Assembly: GCF_003711265.1 (NCBI RefSeq)
Contig: NZ_CP024634.1
Location: forward strand, 1,550,001-1,614,000
Origin: Bathymodiolus thermophilus thioautotrophic gill symbiont
GTDB lineage: Bacteria > Pseudomonadota > Gammaproteobacteria > PS1 > Pseudothioglobaceae
DNA length: 64,000 nt
Direction: 5' to 3'
This document shows positions 17,501 to 32,500 of the stretch, piece by piece. Both the position numbers and the translations under genes were made by a program. Numbering within the stretch: position 1 is the first letter of the stretch; the number at the start of each line of letters is the position of its first letter. The notes beneath the pieces are model-generated. The model was not told the DNA's origin. It ran no database searches and saw nothing but the letters and a program-made list of their open reading frames with translations.

Positions 17501-20500
17501 TATGAAAAAACCACCAATGCCGGCTGGAACAGCGATGTAACCTCCACCAAAGGCTTTGTTAACGACGGCTATGTCATCGCCAAAATTGGTGCCCTTGGCA
17601 AAAGCATGATGCTTGGACTCTCCAGTGACGACACCGACAATTCTTACGGCAGCATAGATTATGCTTTGTATGCAGATGGCGGTATCGGCAGTAAGTTTGT
17701 CATCTATGAAAATGGCGATCGTAAAAAAGACACCGGTGTTGCTTATGCCATTGGCGACTATATGAAAGTCGTTCGTTCAGGCACCACCATAAGGTATTAC
17801 CACATCAAAGCCGCTGACGGCCTCCTTGCCAAAGGCACTTTACTTTACACTTCCAGCAAAACCTCAAATGCCAACACCCAATTGTTCTTAGACAGTGCCT
17901 TTCACAGCATAGGTGCTAAGTTATCAGAGATGCAAATATTAAGTGGCAACAAACCCACTCTTTCCGTCGATGTTTACGCACCAAAACCCACTACCAACGC
18001 TTGGCACATAGACTGCGAACCCGCCAACAGCAAAGGCATCTTTACCATTGGCGATACCATCAAAGCAACACTCACTTTAGACAAACGCGTTACCCTTGCC
18101 AATGTCGGTCGCAATAAAATCGTGGTTGCCGGCAAAGAATTCCTTTTAACAGGTACCAACGGCACCGTTACCAATACCTTAGATTTTACCTACACCATTC
18201 AAGCCAACGACAAACTGATTGCCACCAGTATGCGTTACGATGTTCTTTTAACAGGCGTGGTAGATGACAAAGGCAATTCAGTGGATATGAGCAATGCCAC
18301 CAGCCCTGTTGGACTGAGCAACAAATTGATTGACACCGACCTTGTTATTAACACCAAACCTCTTATTGCCAGTTTTCATTCATTTGTTTTGCCTAACTTG
18401 AGCACCATAACACACACAGATGGCGTGTATGAAAAAATCCTTGCAAGCAATTGGAACACCAATGTCACTTCCGCCAAAGGCTTTACCAATGATGGCTATG
18501 CCATCGCCAAGATTGGCTCCCTTGGCAAACACATGAGAGTAGGGCTCTCAAGTGTCAATACCAACAACAGCACCCATAATATGGATTATGCTTTGTATGT
18601 GTCCGACAATACCTTTTTAATCTATGAAAAAGGTCATTACAAAAAAGACACACAAGTGAGTTATGCCGTTGGCGACTATATAAAAATCGCCAGATCAGGC
18701 AGCACCATCAAGTACTACCACATTAAGGCAGCTGACGGCGCACTTGCCAAAGGCACCTTACTCTACACTTCAAACAACACCTCAAATGCCAACACCCAAT
18801 TGTTTTTAGACAGTTCTCTTTATGGTGCAGGTGCCAAATTATCAAACATGCAAATATTTAGTGGCAGTCATGTGGCATTTTCAGTGGATGTTTACGCCCC
18901 CAAACCCACCAAGGACGCTTGGCACATCAGTGGTACTGTTAACGACCAAGGTGCTTTTGCCCTTGGCAATGAAATTAAAATAACCCTAAACATCGATGAA
19001 GCCGTTACCTTAGCCAAAGTTGGCAGTAACAAAATCATTATTGCTGGCAAAGAATTCCTCTTAACCGGCACCAATGGCACCGTTACCAAAACCTTAGAGT
19101 TTGCTTACACCGTTCAACTTAACGACAAAATCAACAGCGCCTTTTTAATTGACAACAAAGACGACATTGTCTTAACCGACATCAAAGACACAGACGGCAA
19201 CAGCATCGACTTTGGCAACCTCTCTAACGGCATAGACATCACCCCCAACAGCCAAAACCTTGCCCTTAACAACAAAGGACTGGCAACAATCACCACCAAC
19301 ATCACCCGCTGGTATGCCAACAACACCAACAGCAACATTCAACGCATGACCGATGGCAACACCCGTGCAAACGGTGCACTAGATTATGCCACACATCCAA
19401 AAAATGCCGATGGCAAACACATCTTATTTGATTTTAAAGGGGTTAATTACAACAACGGCAGTTTTAAGTTGTATAACCGCAAAATCCTAACCAGTAGAAT
19501 CAACGGCTCAGTCGTTGAGTTCCTCAAAGACGGCGTCGTGGTTTCCATCCGCACCATCAACGATGCTGGCAATGTTATTGAAATCACCCCCAGCAGTGAC
19601 ATTGTCTTTGATCAAGTCAAACTCACCTTTAGTGGCGATTTACAAAACTTCCGTGAAGTTGAAATCTTTGGCAAAAACGCCAGCCTATCAATAGACGCTG
19701 GCGCCCCAGAGCCCCTAAAACATAACGCTTGGCGTATCAATAGAGACATTGCCGATAGCGGTGGCGCCTTTACCGTTGGCAATGAAATCAAAGTAACCTT
19801 ACGCTTAGACGAAGCCGTTACCCTCGCCAAAGTTGACAGCAACAAAATCACCATCGCCAACAAAGACTTCTTCTTAACAGGCACCAACGGTGATACCACC
19901 AAGACCCTAACATTCACTTACACCGTACAAGCCAATGACAACATCAACGCCGAAGATTTTAACATCAACAGTAAAAAAGACATTGTCCTAAATGACATCA
20001 AAGACACCGACGGTAACAACATCAACTTCAGCAGTATTACCGGCGCCGTCTCACTCGCCAATGCATCCCTTAACACCGACTTTGTCATTGGCGGTAATAA
20101 TAGAATAACCCACATCAACGGCGTTTACAAAAAAACCGCCAACGCCAACTGGAATGCCGATGTCGCCTCCACCAAAGGTTTTGTTAACGACGGCTATGTC
20201 ATCGCCAAAATTGGCGCATCCAACAAAAAAGTAATGCTCGGCCTATCAAGCAACAACAGCAACAATTCTTACGACAGCCTAGATTACGCCCTATACGCCG
20301 ACCCCGGCACCAACAAGACACTTATCGTCTATGAATCCAGCGAACGCATATACTGCACAGGCGTAACCTACGCCAAAGGCGACTACATGAAAGTCGTTCG
20401 CTCAGGCACCAGCATAAAGTATTACCACATCAAAGCCGCCGACGGCCCCCTTGCCAAAGGCACTTTACTTTACACCTCCAAAAAAACCTCAAATGCCAAC

Positions 20501-23500
20501 ACCCAATTGTTCTTAGACAGCGCCTTCCACGATGTCGGCGCCACATTGTCAGAAATGCAAATATTTAGCGGCAACTATTCAGCACTTTCCATCGATGTAC
20601 ACGCCCCCAAACCCATCACAAACGCCTGGCACACCAACAGCATACCCAACAACAGCACCAACGACAACGACAACGATAACAACAACGATACCAACGACAA
20701 CAACACCAAAAAAAGCAAAAACATAAGCAAAGGCGTCTTCACCCTCGGCGACCAAATCAAAGTAACCCTAACTCTAGATAAACGCATCACCCTCGCCAAT
20801 GTCGGCAAGAACAAAGTCATCATTGCCGGCAAAGAATTCCTCTTAACAGGCGTCAACGGCAAAATCACCAACATCCTAGAGTTCGCTTACACCGTTCAAG
20901 TCAACGACAAAATTGATACCGCCTTTCACATTAACAACAAAAACAACGACATTGTCCTAATCGACATCAAAGACACAGACGGCAACAACATCAACCTTAA
21001 CAAGGTTCCCAACAGCATCGACATCATCCCCAACATACAAAACCTGAGCCTCAGCAAACAAGGATTGGCAACCATCAGCACCAATGTTAGCAGTTGGTAC
21101 ACCGATGACGCCGCCACCAACATTCAACGCATGACCGATGGCAACACCAGTGCAAGCGGTGCCCTAGATTATGCCACACACCCCATGTATGCCGACGGCA
21201 AACACATTTTGTTTGATTTTGGCGCAGCCAACTACAGCAACGGCAGTTTTAAACTCTACAACCGTGAAAGTTTCACCAACAGAATCAACGGCTCAGTCGT
21301 TGAATTCCTCAAAGACGGCGTCGTGGTACTCAGCCGCACCATCAGCAATGCTGGCAACATTGTCACCATCACCCCCGCAACCTATGTTATCTTCGACCAA
21401 GTCAAACTCACCTTTAGCGGCGATGCACAAAACTTCCGTGAAATTGAAATCTTTGGCAAAAACTCAAACCTATCCATCGATTCCGGCGCCCCAGAACCCC
21501 TAAAAAACAACGCTTGGCACATCAACAGAGATGTTGCCGACAGCAACGGCGAATTCAATGTTGGCGATGAAATCAAAGTAACCCTAACCCTAGACGAAGC
21601 CGTTACCCTCGCCAAAGTTGGCAGCAACAAAATTATTATCGCCAACAAAGCCTTCTTCCTCACAGGCACCAACGGCACAACCACCAACACATTAGAGTTC
21701 ACCCACACCGTTACAATCAACGACCAAATCAACGCCAAAGATTTTGACATCGACAACAAAAACGACATCATTCTCATCAATGTCAAAGACACACACGGCA
21801 ACAACATCAACTTCAGCAACATCACCCGCTCCATAGAACTCGCCAACATCCCCCTTGACACCAACTTTAACATTAACAACAGCAACGCCAACACCAACGA
21901 CAACACCAATAACGATAGCAACAACAATAGCAACAACATAATCCACACCGGCAACCTCTACGAAAAAACCGCCAACACCGGCTGGAACACCAACATCACC
22001 TCCGCCAAAGGCTTTACAGACAATGGCAGCGTTATCGTCAAAATAGGCAGCAACAACAAAGCCCTAATGGTTGGATTGTCTACCAACAACAGCAACAACA
22101 ATAATAATAACGACAACAACCCAACAACAAGTTTTGCCATCCACATCAACAACACCGGCAACATCAACGCCATCTACGAAAACAACCAATGCGTCAAAGA
22201 ATTCCCCACCGACCAATACCTCTACTCAGCAGGCGATTATCTAAAAATAGAACGAGACAACACAACCATAAACTACTACCTCATCAAAGCCAACGACCAA
22301 GCAACCAAAGGCACCTTACTCTACACCTCAAGCCAAATCTTAAGCGCCAACACCAAACTGTTCTCAAACAGCGCCTTACACGACATCGGCGCCCAAATAT
22401 CCAACATCCAAATGTTTGACGACAACAAATCCTCACTCTCAATAAAAGCCAAAATGTCCACCTCAACAACCAACCCTCTAGGCGACAACGACACCTTCGA
22501 CCAAACCTCTGGCAATTACCAACTTAACAACAACTCTAGAACAGGCACCTCCAGCAATAACAACAACCCCAACAATCCCAATAACCCCAACAACCCCCAA
22601 AACACCCAAGAAGAACAAAACACCCAAACAGCACAAAAATGGTTCAAACCCACAATCAATCACCACTTCTTCCAAAACTTACCCTCCTCCCAAGCACCTC
22701 AAATCTTTATCATCACCGGCCTATCCAACGCAAATGTTGACCTAGCAATGCAACTCAAAACAAAACACGACATTGTCATCTACTACAACACCACCACCAA
22801 CCAAATAGAATACCTCTACGGCCAAGAAAACGACATCGAAGTAACCCACATAGAATACCACATCATCGCCAATGGCAAATCCATCAACACCCTAGTTGAA
22901 GACACCCTCAACAACACCTACACCGTCAACACCGACGACGACCCCGACGACGACATCGACACCCAAGCCATCGTCGCCCAACTACAACAAGCCATCACCA
23001 CCAACAGAGCCAACACCAGACTCCACGCAAACTGGCTCACCAGACACAGTTTCACAAAAAGAGGCCTACCCTTCACCCCAACCCCAACAACCCCCAACAC
23101 CCAACCCAGCACCCAGCCCAACCCCCAATCCACCCAAAAAACATCCAAATACCAAAGCAACATCATCGTCCAAAACAGCAACGACCCCACCGTCATCGAA
23201 GCAGCCAACGCCTTATTCAACAAACACCCCACCACCAGCATCCTCGTCAAATTCGACCAAAACGGCAACCTCATCACCCTCAAAGGCGCCCCCTACACCC
23301 CCACAGGCGACACCCGCATTAACTTTGTCGACCACGGCACCAACCTAAGCCAAGAAGGCGCACAATCACTCGCAAACAAAGCCCAAACACTCCACCAAAC
23401 CTACAGCAACACCAACACCAACATCAAACGCATCGCCCTAGTAGGATGCAGCACCGACGGCGCCAACCAAGACCTCACCCGTAACTTCGCCAAGACCATT

Positions 23501-26500
23501 TATAACAACACCCCCGCACTAAAAAGTGCCGAAATAACCGGCAGACATGGAGACATACAAATCAACCCAGACGGCACCAAGACCATGGTTGTGGGGGGTG
23601 AAAAGATGATTTATCAGTGGAATGCTGATTTGGATATCGTTACCCAGCAAACTGAAGAGTCTAAGCGAGTGGCTGAGGTGTTGAGTGGGTTGAAACTGGG
23701 TGGTGCAAGTTCCAAAGGCGCATCTGGTATTCCAAATACATTAACTAGTAAGCAAGTAAACACAGAACATATTCTTGGTGAGGGCATGTATAAAACCGCC
23801 TACAATTTTGAAAATAAACCTGAATTATTGGTGTTGCTATTAAAGTCAAATTGTAATCTCTCTAATATTAAAGAAGAAGAAAAATGGTTAAAACAACTAG
23901 ATGCTCTTGGCATAAAAACACCTAAGCGTTACAAGCAAATTAAATTTGTAGATAAAAGCAACAAACCTAAAACTGTGCGACACGGTTTAGTTATGCAAAA
24001 AATTAAAGGCGCACAAGATGTGAGATTGGCATATAAATATCTGGCTACACCGCCAAAAGTGCTTGACAATAGCAATAACAAGACCTTAGAAGACATTAAG
24101 CATTTGCAAAAAATATTTGCAAAAAAACCCAATTTTTCTGTATCAGATTTTCAAGCGGTTATTGCTGAAGATGGTCAATTATATATTATAGATCCAATGG
24201 GTGTCGACACTCACCCAAGTGGGGTAAATCATGCAAGTCAATTGGATGCTTTACAGACATTTGAACAACATATTTTATGGCGTCACAAACGCTTTACCAG
24301 CAAAACACTTAACCACATTATCTATGTTGACAAACAACTTTGGGAATCACCCGATGATGCACTAAAGCAACAAATGCTAAGTGATGCACAAAAAGATAAG
24401 AACAAAGTCATTGTTGCCTATGATGTTGCAACAGGTCAAAAAGAGGTTGTTCACCAACCAAGTGGCAATCAAAATTTGACTTTTGATACCGTTGAAGTCA
24501 TTGCCCGTGATACTCAAATCCAAAATGTTAATTTGAAAAAAGATTGTCTTGATTTTGCTAAGAAACAAGGCTGGGGACAAAGTAAATATTCGGTTTTTCG
24601 TGTAAACACCCCTGAGGAATACGAAACCTTAAACCTTAAAAGTAATGGCAAAAATAAACACGATATTATTTTGTCAATTGGCAAAGATAAAGTTACTAAT
24701 GATGCTACTGAATCATTACATAGAAAACACCCTGAAAATAGTATGGTTGTCACGCTTAACGAACGAGGTAAATTGGTTTTTCCAGGGGGCAAGAAATTCA
24801 TACCTGATTCAAGTGTGCGGATCAATATTGTTGGACTTCCAGAAGAATTGGAAAAAGTTGGCGCTGAAAGATTGGCAAATTACACCGATGAAATAGTGAA
24901 ATTCTATAAGATAGATTCAGTAGGCAGTCACGCCTATTTAAATCGCGCTACTCTAGTGGGTTGTAACAACAAAAAACTTAGCAAGAACTACGCCGAACAA
25001 CTTTATACACGAGAATACCTCAGAGGTACCAGTGTTACAGATAGATCAATCGATATGCAAATTAATGCAGATAACCCTGAAGCGACAAGTGATCACGAGC
25101 AAAAAATTATTCATAATTGGGATTATGATAGTAATACCACTGTTTGGGAAACAGAAAGTTCTGAGGATGTTGATGAAATCTTAAAAAACTTAAAAATAGG
25201 ATTGGATGATACGCCACCTGTAGATATGCCTGATTTATTGGACTATAACGATATAGGCAAAAGGCTTGGTAAGAGCTCCATGAAAACCACCTTCGCTTTA
25301 GTAAACTACCCTCATCTATTATTCTTGCAATTAAACATTGATACACTCGCAAAAGTCAAAAAACTGGAAAGTGAAGTTGCTTGGATGAATAAAATGCAAG
25401 AACTTGGTATTAAAACACCAAAATACCATAAGGTTGTTGCTGTAATGGATCAGGACAATCAAAACCACTATGGAATTTTAGCTGAACATATTCGTGATTC
25501 AGAAGTTATCAAATTAGATTCGCCTGATCTAATGAAAAACGAATACATAACAAAAAGAACCTTGAATGATATTCAAAATTTATCAGACAAGTTTGAACAA
25601 AATCCAGAACTGTATATCCCTGATCTACAAATGCTAATGGCTAAAGATGGGCAGCTTTATGTTTTCAACCCAGAATCCGATAATCCACCAATGGCTCGAC
25701 CTGATAGTCGTGTGCGCCAAGGTATGAGGGAAGCAAATGTAAGGGGGCTTAAGATGTTGAGCGAAAAGGCAACGCTTTTCCTTAGAGGGTTTAATGAAAA
25801 CAATAGAATGCACGCTATTTTTGTTGATGATACATTACTAAAAAAAGACCCTAAACTTAAAGAAAAATTAATAAATAAAGCAAAAAAACAACAAGACCTT
25901 GCTGTTTTCAGTTACAACATAGAAGGTAAATTTGTTAAGCCCATTATGCTGTATCAGCCAGACAACCCACAATTAATTGACAGAATTGAAGTAATGTCTG
26001 ATAGGGTCGATCACTTTCCCAGCCAAAAAAACATGTTTCGTTTAGTGGAAGGTATGCCCAGTATATCTAACGATATGATTTTTCGTTGCCGACCCGCAGA
26101 AAATTTCAGCAACTACCGAACCAATATTATCGTCCAACACGGCAATAGCGACACCGCAATTAAAGCTGCCCAAGACCTTGCTAACAAACACCCTGACAAC
26201 AGCATCATTGTTCACTTTGATGCTGATAACAAATTAGTCACCGCAGATAATGAACTTTATACCCCTAATGGCAATGTGCGACTTAGTTTTGTTGATCATG
26301 GGGAAAACTTTGTGACAGACGAAAGTAGCATGGATGAATTGGTTGATAAGGTCAAGCAAATTAATGACACTTACGGCAATGAAAATACTTATTTTGAACG
26401 CATTGCCTTGGTAGGTTGCGACACCAATAGCGTTAGAAAGGGCTTAACCAAAGACTTTGCTCGTGCTGTTTATAATAACATACCCACCCTAAGAAATGCG

Positions 26501-29500
26501 GACATTACTGGTAGAACAGGGGAGGTGCAAGTCAATGATGATGGCACCAAAACCATGAAAACAGGGGGTGCTAAAACGGTTTATAGTTGGCGTAATGGTG
26601 ATATTGTTTCAAAAACTGAAGATGCTAAAACTACTGCTGACACACTTAAGAATCCGTTAGGACTAACAATAATTGATTTTATTTCTGAACGAATATATGA
26701 ATTAGAGTTGTCAACAGCGCCTACTAGAACCCCTGCAGAGAGTGAATTTCATAGGATTCTTTCCGGGTGTAGGGACTATGTTAACGCTTTCGACTATAAG
26801 GATATGAGTGCACAGGAAAAAATATCTTTCTTTCAAGGTGTAAAGGAAAAATTGAGTAATTTTGCCGATACGGGCACCCCTCCACCTTCGATGCAGACAC
26901 ATATAGCAACATTTGACAACTTTGTTGTGGAAGCTATTTCTAGAAGTGAGCACCGTATTAGAATGAACGACAAGTTTCCAGTTACCATTACAAAGGGCAA
27001 CAAAATACCCAATATCATTCATTATGTTTGGACGGGTGGTGCAATGCCAGAACCTTATTTAGAAAACATTAAAGCCATTGGCAGGCAAAATGATAAATTA
27101 GTGGTACGCCTCCATTACGATCCTAATGCTTTATTAATGAATGAACTTAAGATAAGAATGAAAGCCTATGTGGACAACAATTTACCTATAACCGGTAATC
27201 GCATGTATGAAGCAGTCAAACTGACAAAAAAATTCTCAAATTATTGCGGAGACCGTGACTTAAGTAGTGATATTGTAAAAAGGTTTATGATTGATGAGTT
27301 AGGCGTTCCAAGAGCAGAAGTAAATGAGGTTGAGGAAAAAATCAACAAATATTGGAGTGACTTCCCTGAGAGCAACCCGAGATTAGAGTTAGCCCCTATA
27401 TTGTTTGACGATGCAGAGTTGTCTGGAATGAAAAAAGCTTATCAATTTGAACTTAAAAATGGCTCTATGGCAGGCGCCTCCGATGCTGTTAGGTTTTCTG
27501 TATTACATACTGAAGGCGGTATTTATACTGATGTTGGACTGATTTTTAACCGTATTGACCAGGATAACATTTTGCATAATTATATCAAAAAATTCCCTGA
27601 ACATGGCTTTCCCCGTAAGCAAGCAATTGGTACATTTCATAGTGCTTACCCCTTTATGTCCAATAATAACTTTCTTGTTGCCGCGCCTCATTCTAAATTT
27701 ACAGGCACTTTGGTTCAAGATATCTCTGAAGCGTATAACGGAATAATTTCTAATAGAGTTGAGCGGGTAAGACGCAGTTATGGGGGCAACCAAGTCCTTG
27801 ATCAATATAGTACTAGCATTGTGCCACTTGGTGAGTTTTACCTTGAGCATATAAATCATCTTTCTAAGCAACCACTTAAAGAGCATATTATCGATACTCG
27901 TGGCTCTTGGCAATCAAGCTGGAATACCGAAGGTATTGAATTTATTGTTCTTATAGTAGACACTGAGAATCTATCAGATGTGCAAAGAAGGGGGTTGGTT
28001 GATAGTATAGAGGGGAATATTGATGGTTATAACAATGACACTTACAAGATTGTAGTTTTAGATTCTCATGCCGTTATTAATCCAGTAAGAAGGGAGATTG
28101 TTGAGCACATGAATCCATTTTTTACCGTACAAAAAGTCCCCACAAAAAGCGATAATGTGTCAATAAATTATCCTGCATTATTTGAAAGAAGTAGGCGAAT
28201 TATTGTTCACGATGATAACAATAATTTTGAACCCATGCTAACAAAATTTAGTGATGTAGTGGAGCGCAAAGAATCATCAGAATTTAATAAAACAATAGAA
28301 GGTGTTGTAAGCGATCGTTGTTTTCAAGTGTTTTTATTTGATGACAAGGAAAATTTCAAGCAAACCATACGAGATCTCGCACCAGATATTTCTAGAGAAA
28401 ATTATGTAGCATTGGTTTACGATGAAGCTAATCAGAGATACAATGCACTAGATAATCATGTTTTTAAATTCAAAGATGGTGATCGCCTAAAGGTAAATTT
28501 CATTGGAGAATTAAATAATTTAGATGACGCTACGGAGGTACAAAGTAGAATATTCTCTGCTGAAAATGCGCTTCCACAGATTGAGATTAGAAAGCATGTA
28601 AAAGAAACAAGGGTTGTCTTGAGTAAAGACATAGGGTTCAATCGAAGTTTATTTAAAATAAAGGGAACTTTCTTAAATGATCTCAAACTTTACGCCCATA
28701 AAGGCACTGTAACCATACACGCACAAAATGATGAGGATAAATCCAATGTCACGATACTTATGAACAATAAGACTGGGCATCTTGTTGCACAAGACAATGA
28801 GACATTGTTATGGAAAGCACTTGCAGAATTCGACAGAAATGCTTTAAAAGTAAAAGAAAGTAGAGTGGGTAAATCTGACAAAAATTCGTTAAATAAATAC
28901 CATAACATTGTTATTCAATCTGGTGACCCTTGGCGTGTCGCTTCTTATCATTTGGCTGGCGACACCAATTTTAAGGGCGATACAAGTATCGTTCAAGTTT
29001 CAGATAGCGGGTTTAGGACTATATACGGAACACCGTCTTCTTTAATTACAGGAGATGTTAGAATTATTTTTGCATTTGATGATAGTGACTATATTATAGG
29101 CAATATGAAAGGCATCAGTAAGGCGCTCAATTCTAATGTAAAAATTAAAGATATACACTTCATTAATAGCATGGATTCGAGCGCTTTGCAAAAACCTGAC
29201 GCTCAAGCATCCTATATGGAGCAAGTTCTACGGATAGCACACAGATACAAAGACGCTAAAATATACATGCAACAAGACTTGCAAAGCAACAAACATATTC
29301 TCCGTAACTATTCATTCGAGTTGCCTTATGTGCCAAGTAATTCAAGCAGTCGTTATGAGAAAAAGATTATTTTTAAAGTATCTAATGACAGTGACATTGA
29401 CAAATACGCTGACAAACTAACAATTTCATACCCAAATATCAGTTATATTGCCACACTTGATCCTATTACAGGCGGTGTAAGACTATATGATTCATATGGT

Positions 29501-32500
29501 AATGTAGTTACCGATGCTAATATACATGGAGAATATGAAATTCATGTGTTGGGTCGAGTTGCCGACCTGAGAAGAATGAATAGCGCGGGTTTATCCGATC
29601 ATATTATAAATTTGCAAAAAAGCATTAATGTAGAGCCACAAAAGGTAATAAATATTAAATTAACCGCTTGTAGCACAAAAGAGTCAGCGTCAAGTGACTT
29701 GTTGTTTGATACAGGCAGCTATGCGCTCAATACCGCTCATCAGTTAATACGATATAATCCAAAACTAAGTTTAACAAAAAAAAATACTAATATTATAATT
29801 GGTACCAATAAGAACGGTATAACAACTACAACTACTAATACAGCCCACCTAGCCGAAACCACCCCCCACCAAGACACCCCCCTCCATAACTGGGCCGACT
29901 TAAGCCAAGAACAAATCAACAAACTAACCACAGAAGCCCAAAAACCCCAACCCAGCCTAGCCAACCACGACCACCAAGTCCTCATTCAAACCGAAGCCGA
30001 TGGCAATGTTAGAGACAGTACCTTTAGACTCGCCTCTAAACACCCCGCACAAACCACCATTGTGCAAATGCAAAAAGACGGCACCCACCAAGTGGTTTAC
30101 GGCCTTGATCTTGAGGATATTACCGGCAAGGTCAAAATGGTGGCTGTGGGTTATGGCAGAGAGAAGGACGGCGCACAAACCATGGGCGGCAGAACTGCTG
30201 ATGAATTAAGTGCAAATATTACCGAACTCAATCGAGCCTTGGCGGGCAATGCAGACATACAACGCATTAGCATCGTTGGCTGTAATATGGAATCAGACAA
30301 TCCTACTGACAATAACGACAGTCAATACGGCAGAAGAATGGTCGAAAAACTCAGTCAATCAAACATCAAAGCCCCTGTTGCTGTTAGAAGCAGTTATGTT
30401 GCTGTTGATGAAAACGGCAGAAAACTAACCTCAAACACAGGTGCAGGCAATTGGATGCACAAAGACAGTGCTGCCAAAACCGTTTACAGTCTTGGCGCAA
30501 CTGGCGCTGTGGTTAGCAGAGTGTATAACGACGAAGGCACTTTGATTAAATATAATGGTAGACGCTTAAACGAAGACTTGGATAATGACAAAAGCACACA
30601 AGGTGCAGAAAATCAAGAAACAAGCGACAAGCACGCTCAAGGACAAGGGCAAGGGCAAGGGCAATCAGAATCGGAAACAGAAACAACCAAACAAAAACTA
30701 GACGATATCGACAAACGCCAAACTGATTTTGCCAATTCCGTTAACCAAAATAAACTCAGAAGATTGCCCAATGGCAACGCCCCTGCCAATAACGACAATG
30801 AAAACACCAAAACAGGCGGTATGTCCGCCCCCGCTCTCAATGTGCAAATCGATATCGGCGGTGGCGACCACGCCTCTCTCTTCGGTGGCTCTACCAATGT
30901 AGATGTCAAAGTCGGCAACGGCGCACACCACACACTGATGTACGGCAGCAACAATGTTTTAGTCAGCATCGGCGATATAGGCGACAGCAGTCGTTTTGTT
31001 GAAATAGGGGGCTATCGTGCATTAGAAGGTGTGCAAATCTTAATAGGCACTAAAAATGTCGTGGTCAACCACGGCGTTAGAAACGACCTAATCATTGCCA
31101 CCGACCCTTCCTTCCCCATGATTCCATTTGTCAATCCTTTTGACGGCTCTGCCAATATCTTAGGCTCTTTACAAGGTATGGCAGACATAAGCAACTCTGG
31201 ACAAAACGCCTTATGGAGTTGGAAGAAAACCAAGAAGTTTGCCACCAGCATGAGTTCCTTAGACAGAACCAGCGACACCAACTATGAGAAAATCTTAATC
31301 AGTGGCGGTCAAAACGCAGTCTCTGACCGAGGGTTAAAATACGACATAGAAATGGCACTCAACAAACAAGCCAATAACTTTATGCAGCGTGAAAGCAAAC
31401 GCCAACAAGCAAAGCAAAACTTCAAAGAACACATCAGCAACTTTAGTTTAAACCTCACAATCGGCGGACAAGGCTCCGACATCCTCATCGGCAACGGCAA
31501 TTTTAGTTTTATGTTCGGCGATACCTTCTCCTCTGTTTTAGACACCACCGTCGCCTCCTTATTCGGCATTATGCAACAAGGCTACACCTTAGACGGCCAA
31601 CCCAAAACCACCTTTACTTACACCCCCAGCAATGTCAAAACCAAACTGATTAACGGCATTCTCAACGGAATGGCATCCCAAGCAAAAGACATCACCTTCG
31701 GCGACATACTGGGTTACAAATACACCAACTTCGGTCACATCTACAAAGCCGTAGCCAACACCCCCGATTTATCCCTATCAAATTTATTAAAAGAACTCCT
31801 AGGCACCGTATCCGACACCTTTAGCAACTCCATTACCGCCTTATCTGAACCAGAACGCATTGTTAAGGCATTAGTCGCTGGAGGAGAATCGTTCAAAGAC
31901 ATGGGTGAAAACACTTTAGATGCATTAGGCATTAAAGACAAAGATAAGGACGACGATGACAATAACGACGACGATAATAACAATGATAACGATGAAAACA
32001 ACAAAGATGAAAACAACAACACAAACACAGGAGACAACGACAGCGAATCCAAAAAGAACAAAAGCAACAAAGCCTTCGGCTTCAGCGGTCTCAAACTCCC
32101 CTCATTGTTTAATATGTTCACACCCAATCTAATCAAAACCCTAAGCAGTTTACCAGAACTGGCAGAAACCCTATCCAGCAGCATCTCCACAGACTCTGCC
32201 AACATAAAAGACAAAGCACTTGAGCTTTTCTCCGACATTGGCTTTATGTCCAATGACGGCGATTTGTTCTTCAACATAGGTGCCCAAAACTTCGCATGGG
32301 GTGGCGACGGCAAAGACCTATTTGCACTCATGGGCACCAACAACAATGTCTGGGGTGGCAAAGGCGATGATGTCGCCTATGTCATTGGCGAAGGCAACAC
32401 CATCAGCGGCAACCAAGGCGATGACAGCGCCGTGTATGTCGGACAAAACCACATGTTCATTGGTGGCGAAGGCGATGACATTGGCGTTGCCTCAGGTCGC

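Noticed and set aside
22896..23348. 150-codon plus-strand frame rich in Thr/Pro/Ser
   Set aside because: Out-of-frame reading of the C-rich part of the giant toxin; low-complexity composition follows from the CCN/ACN bias.
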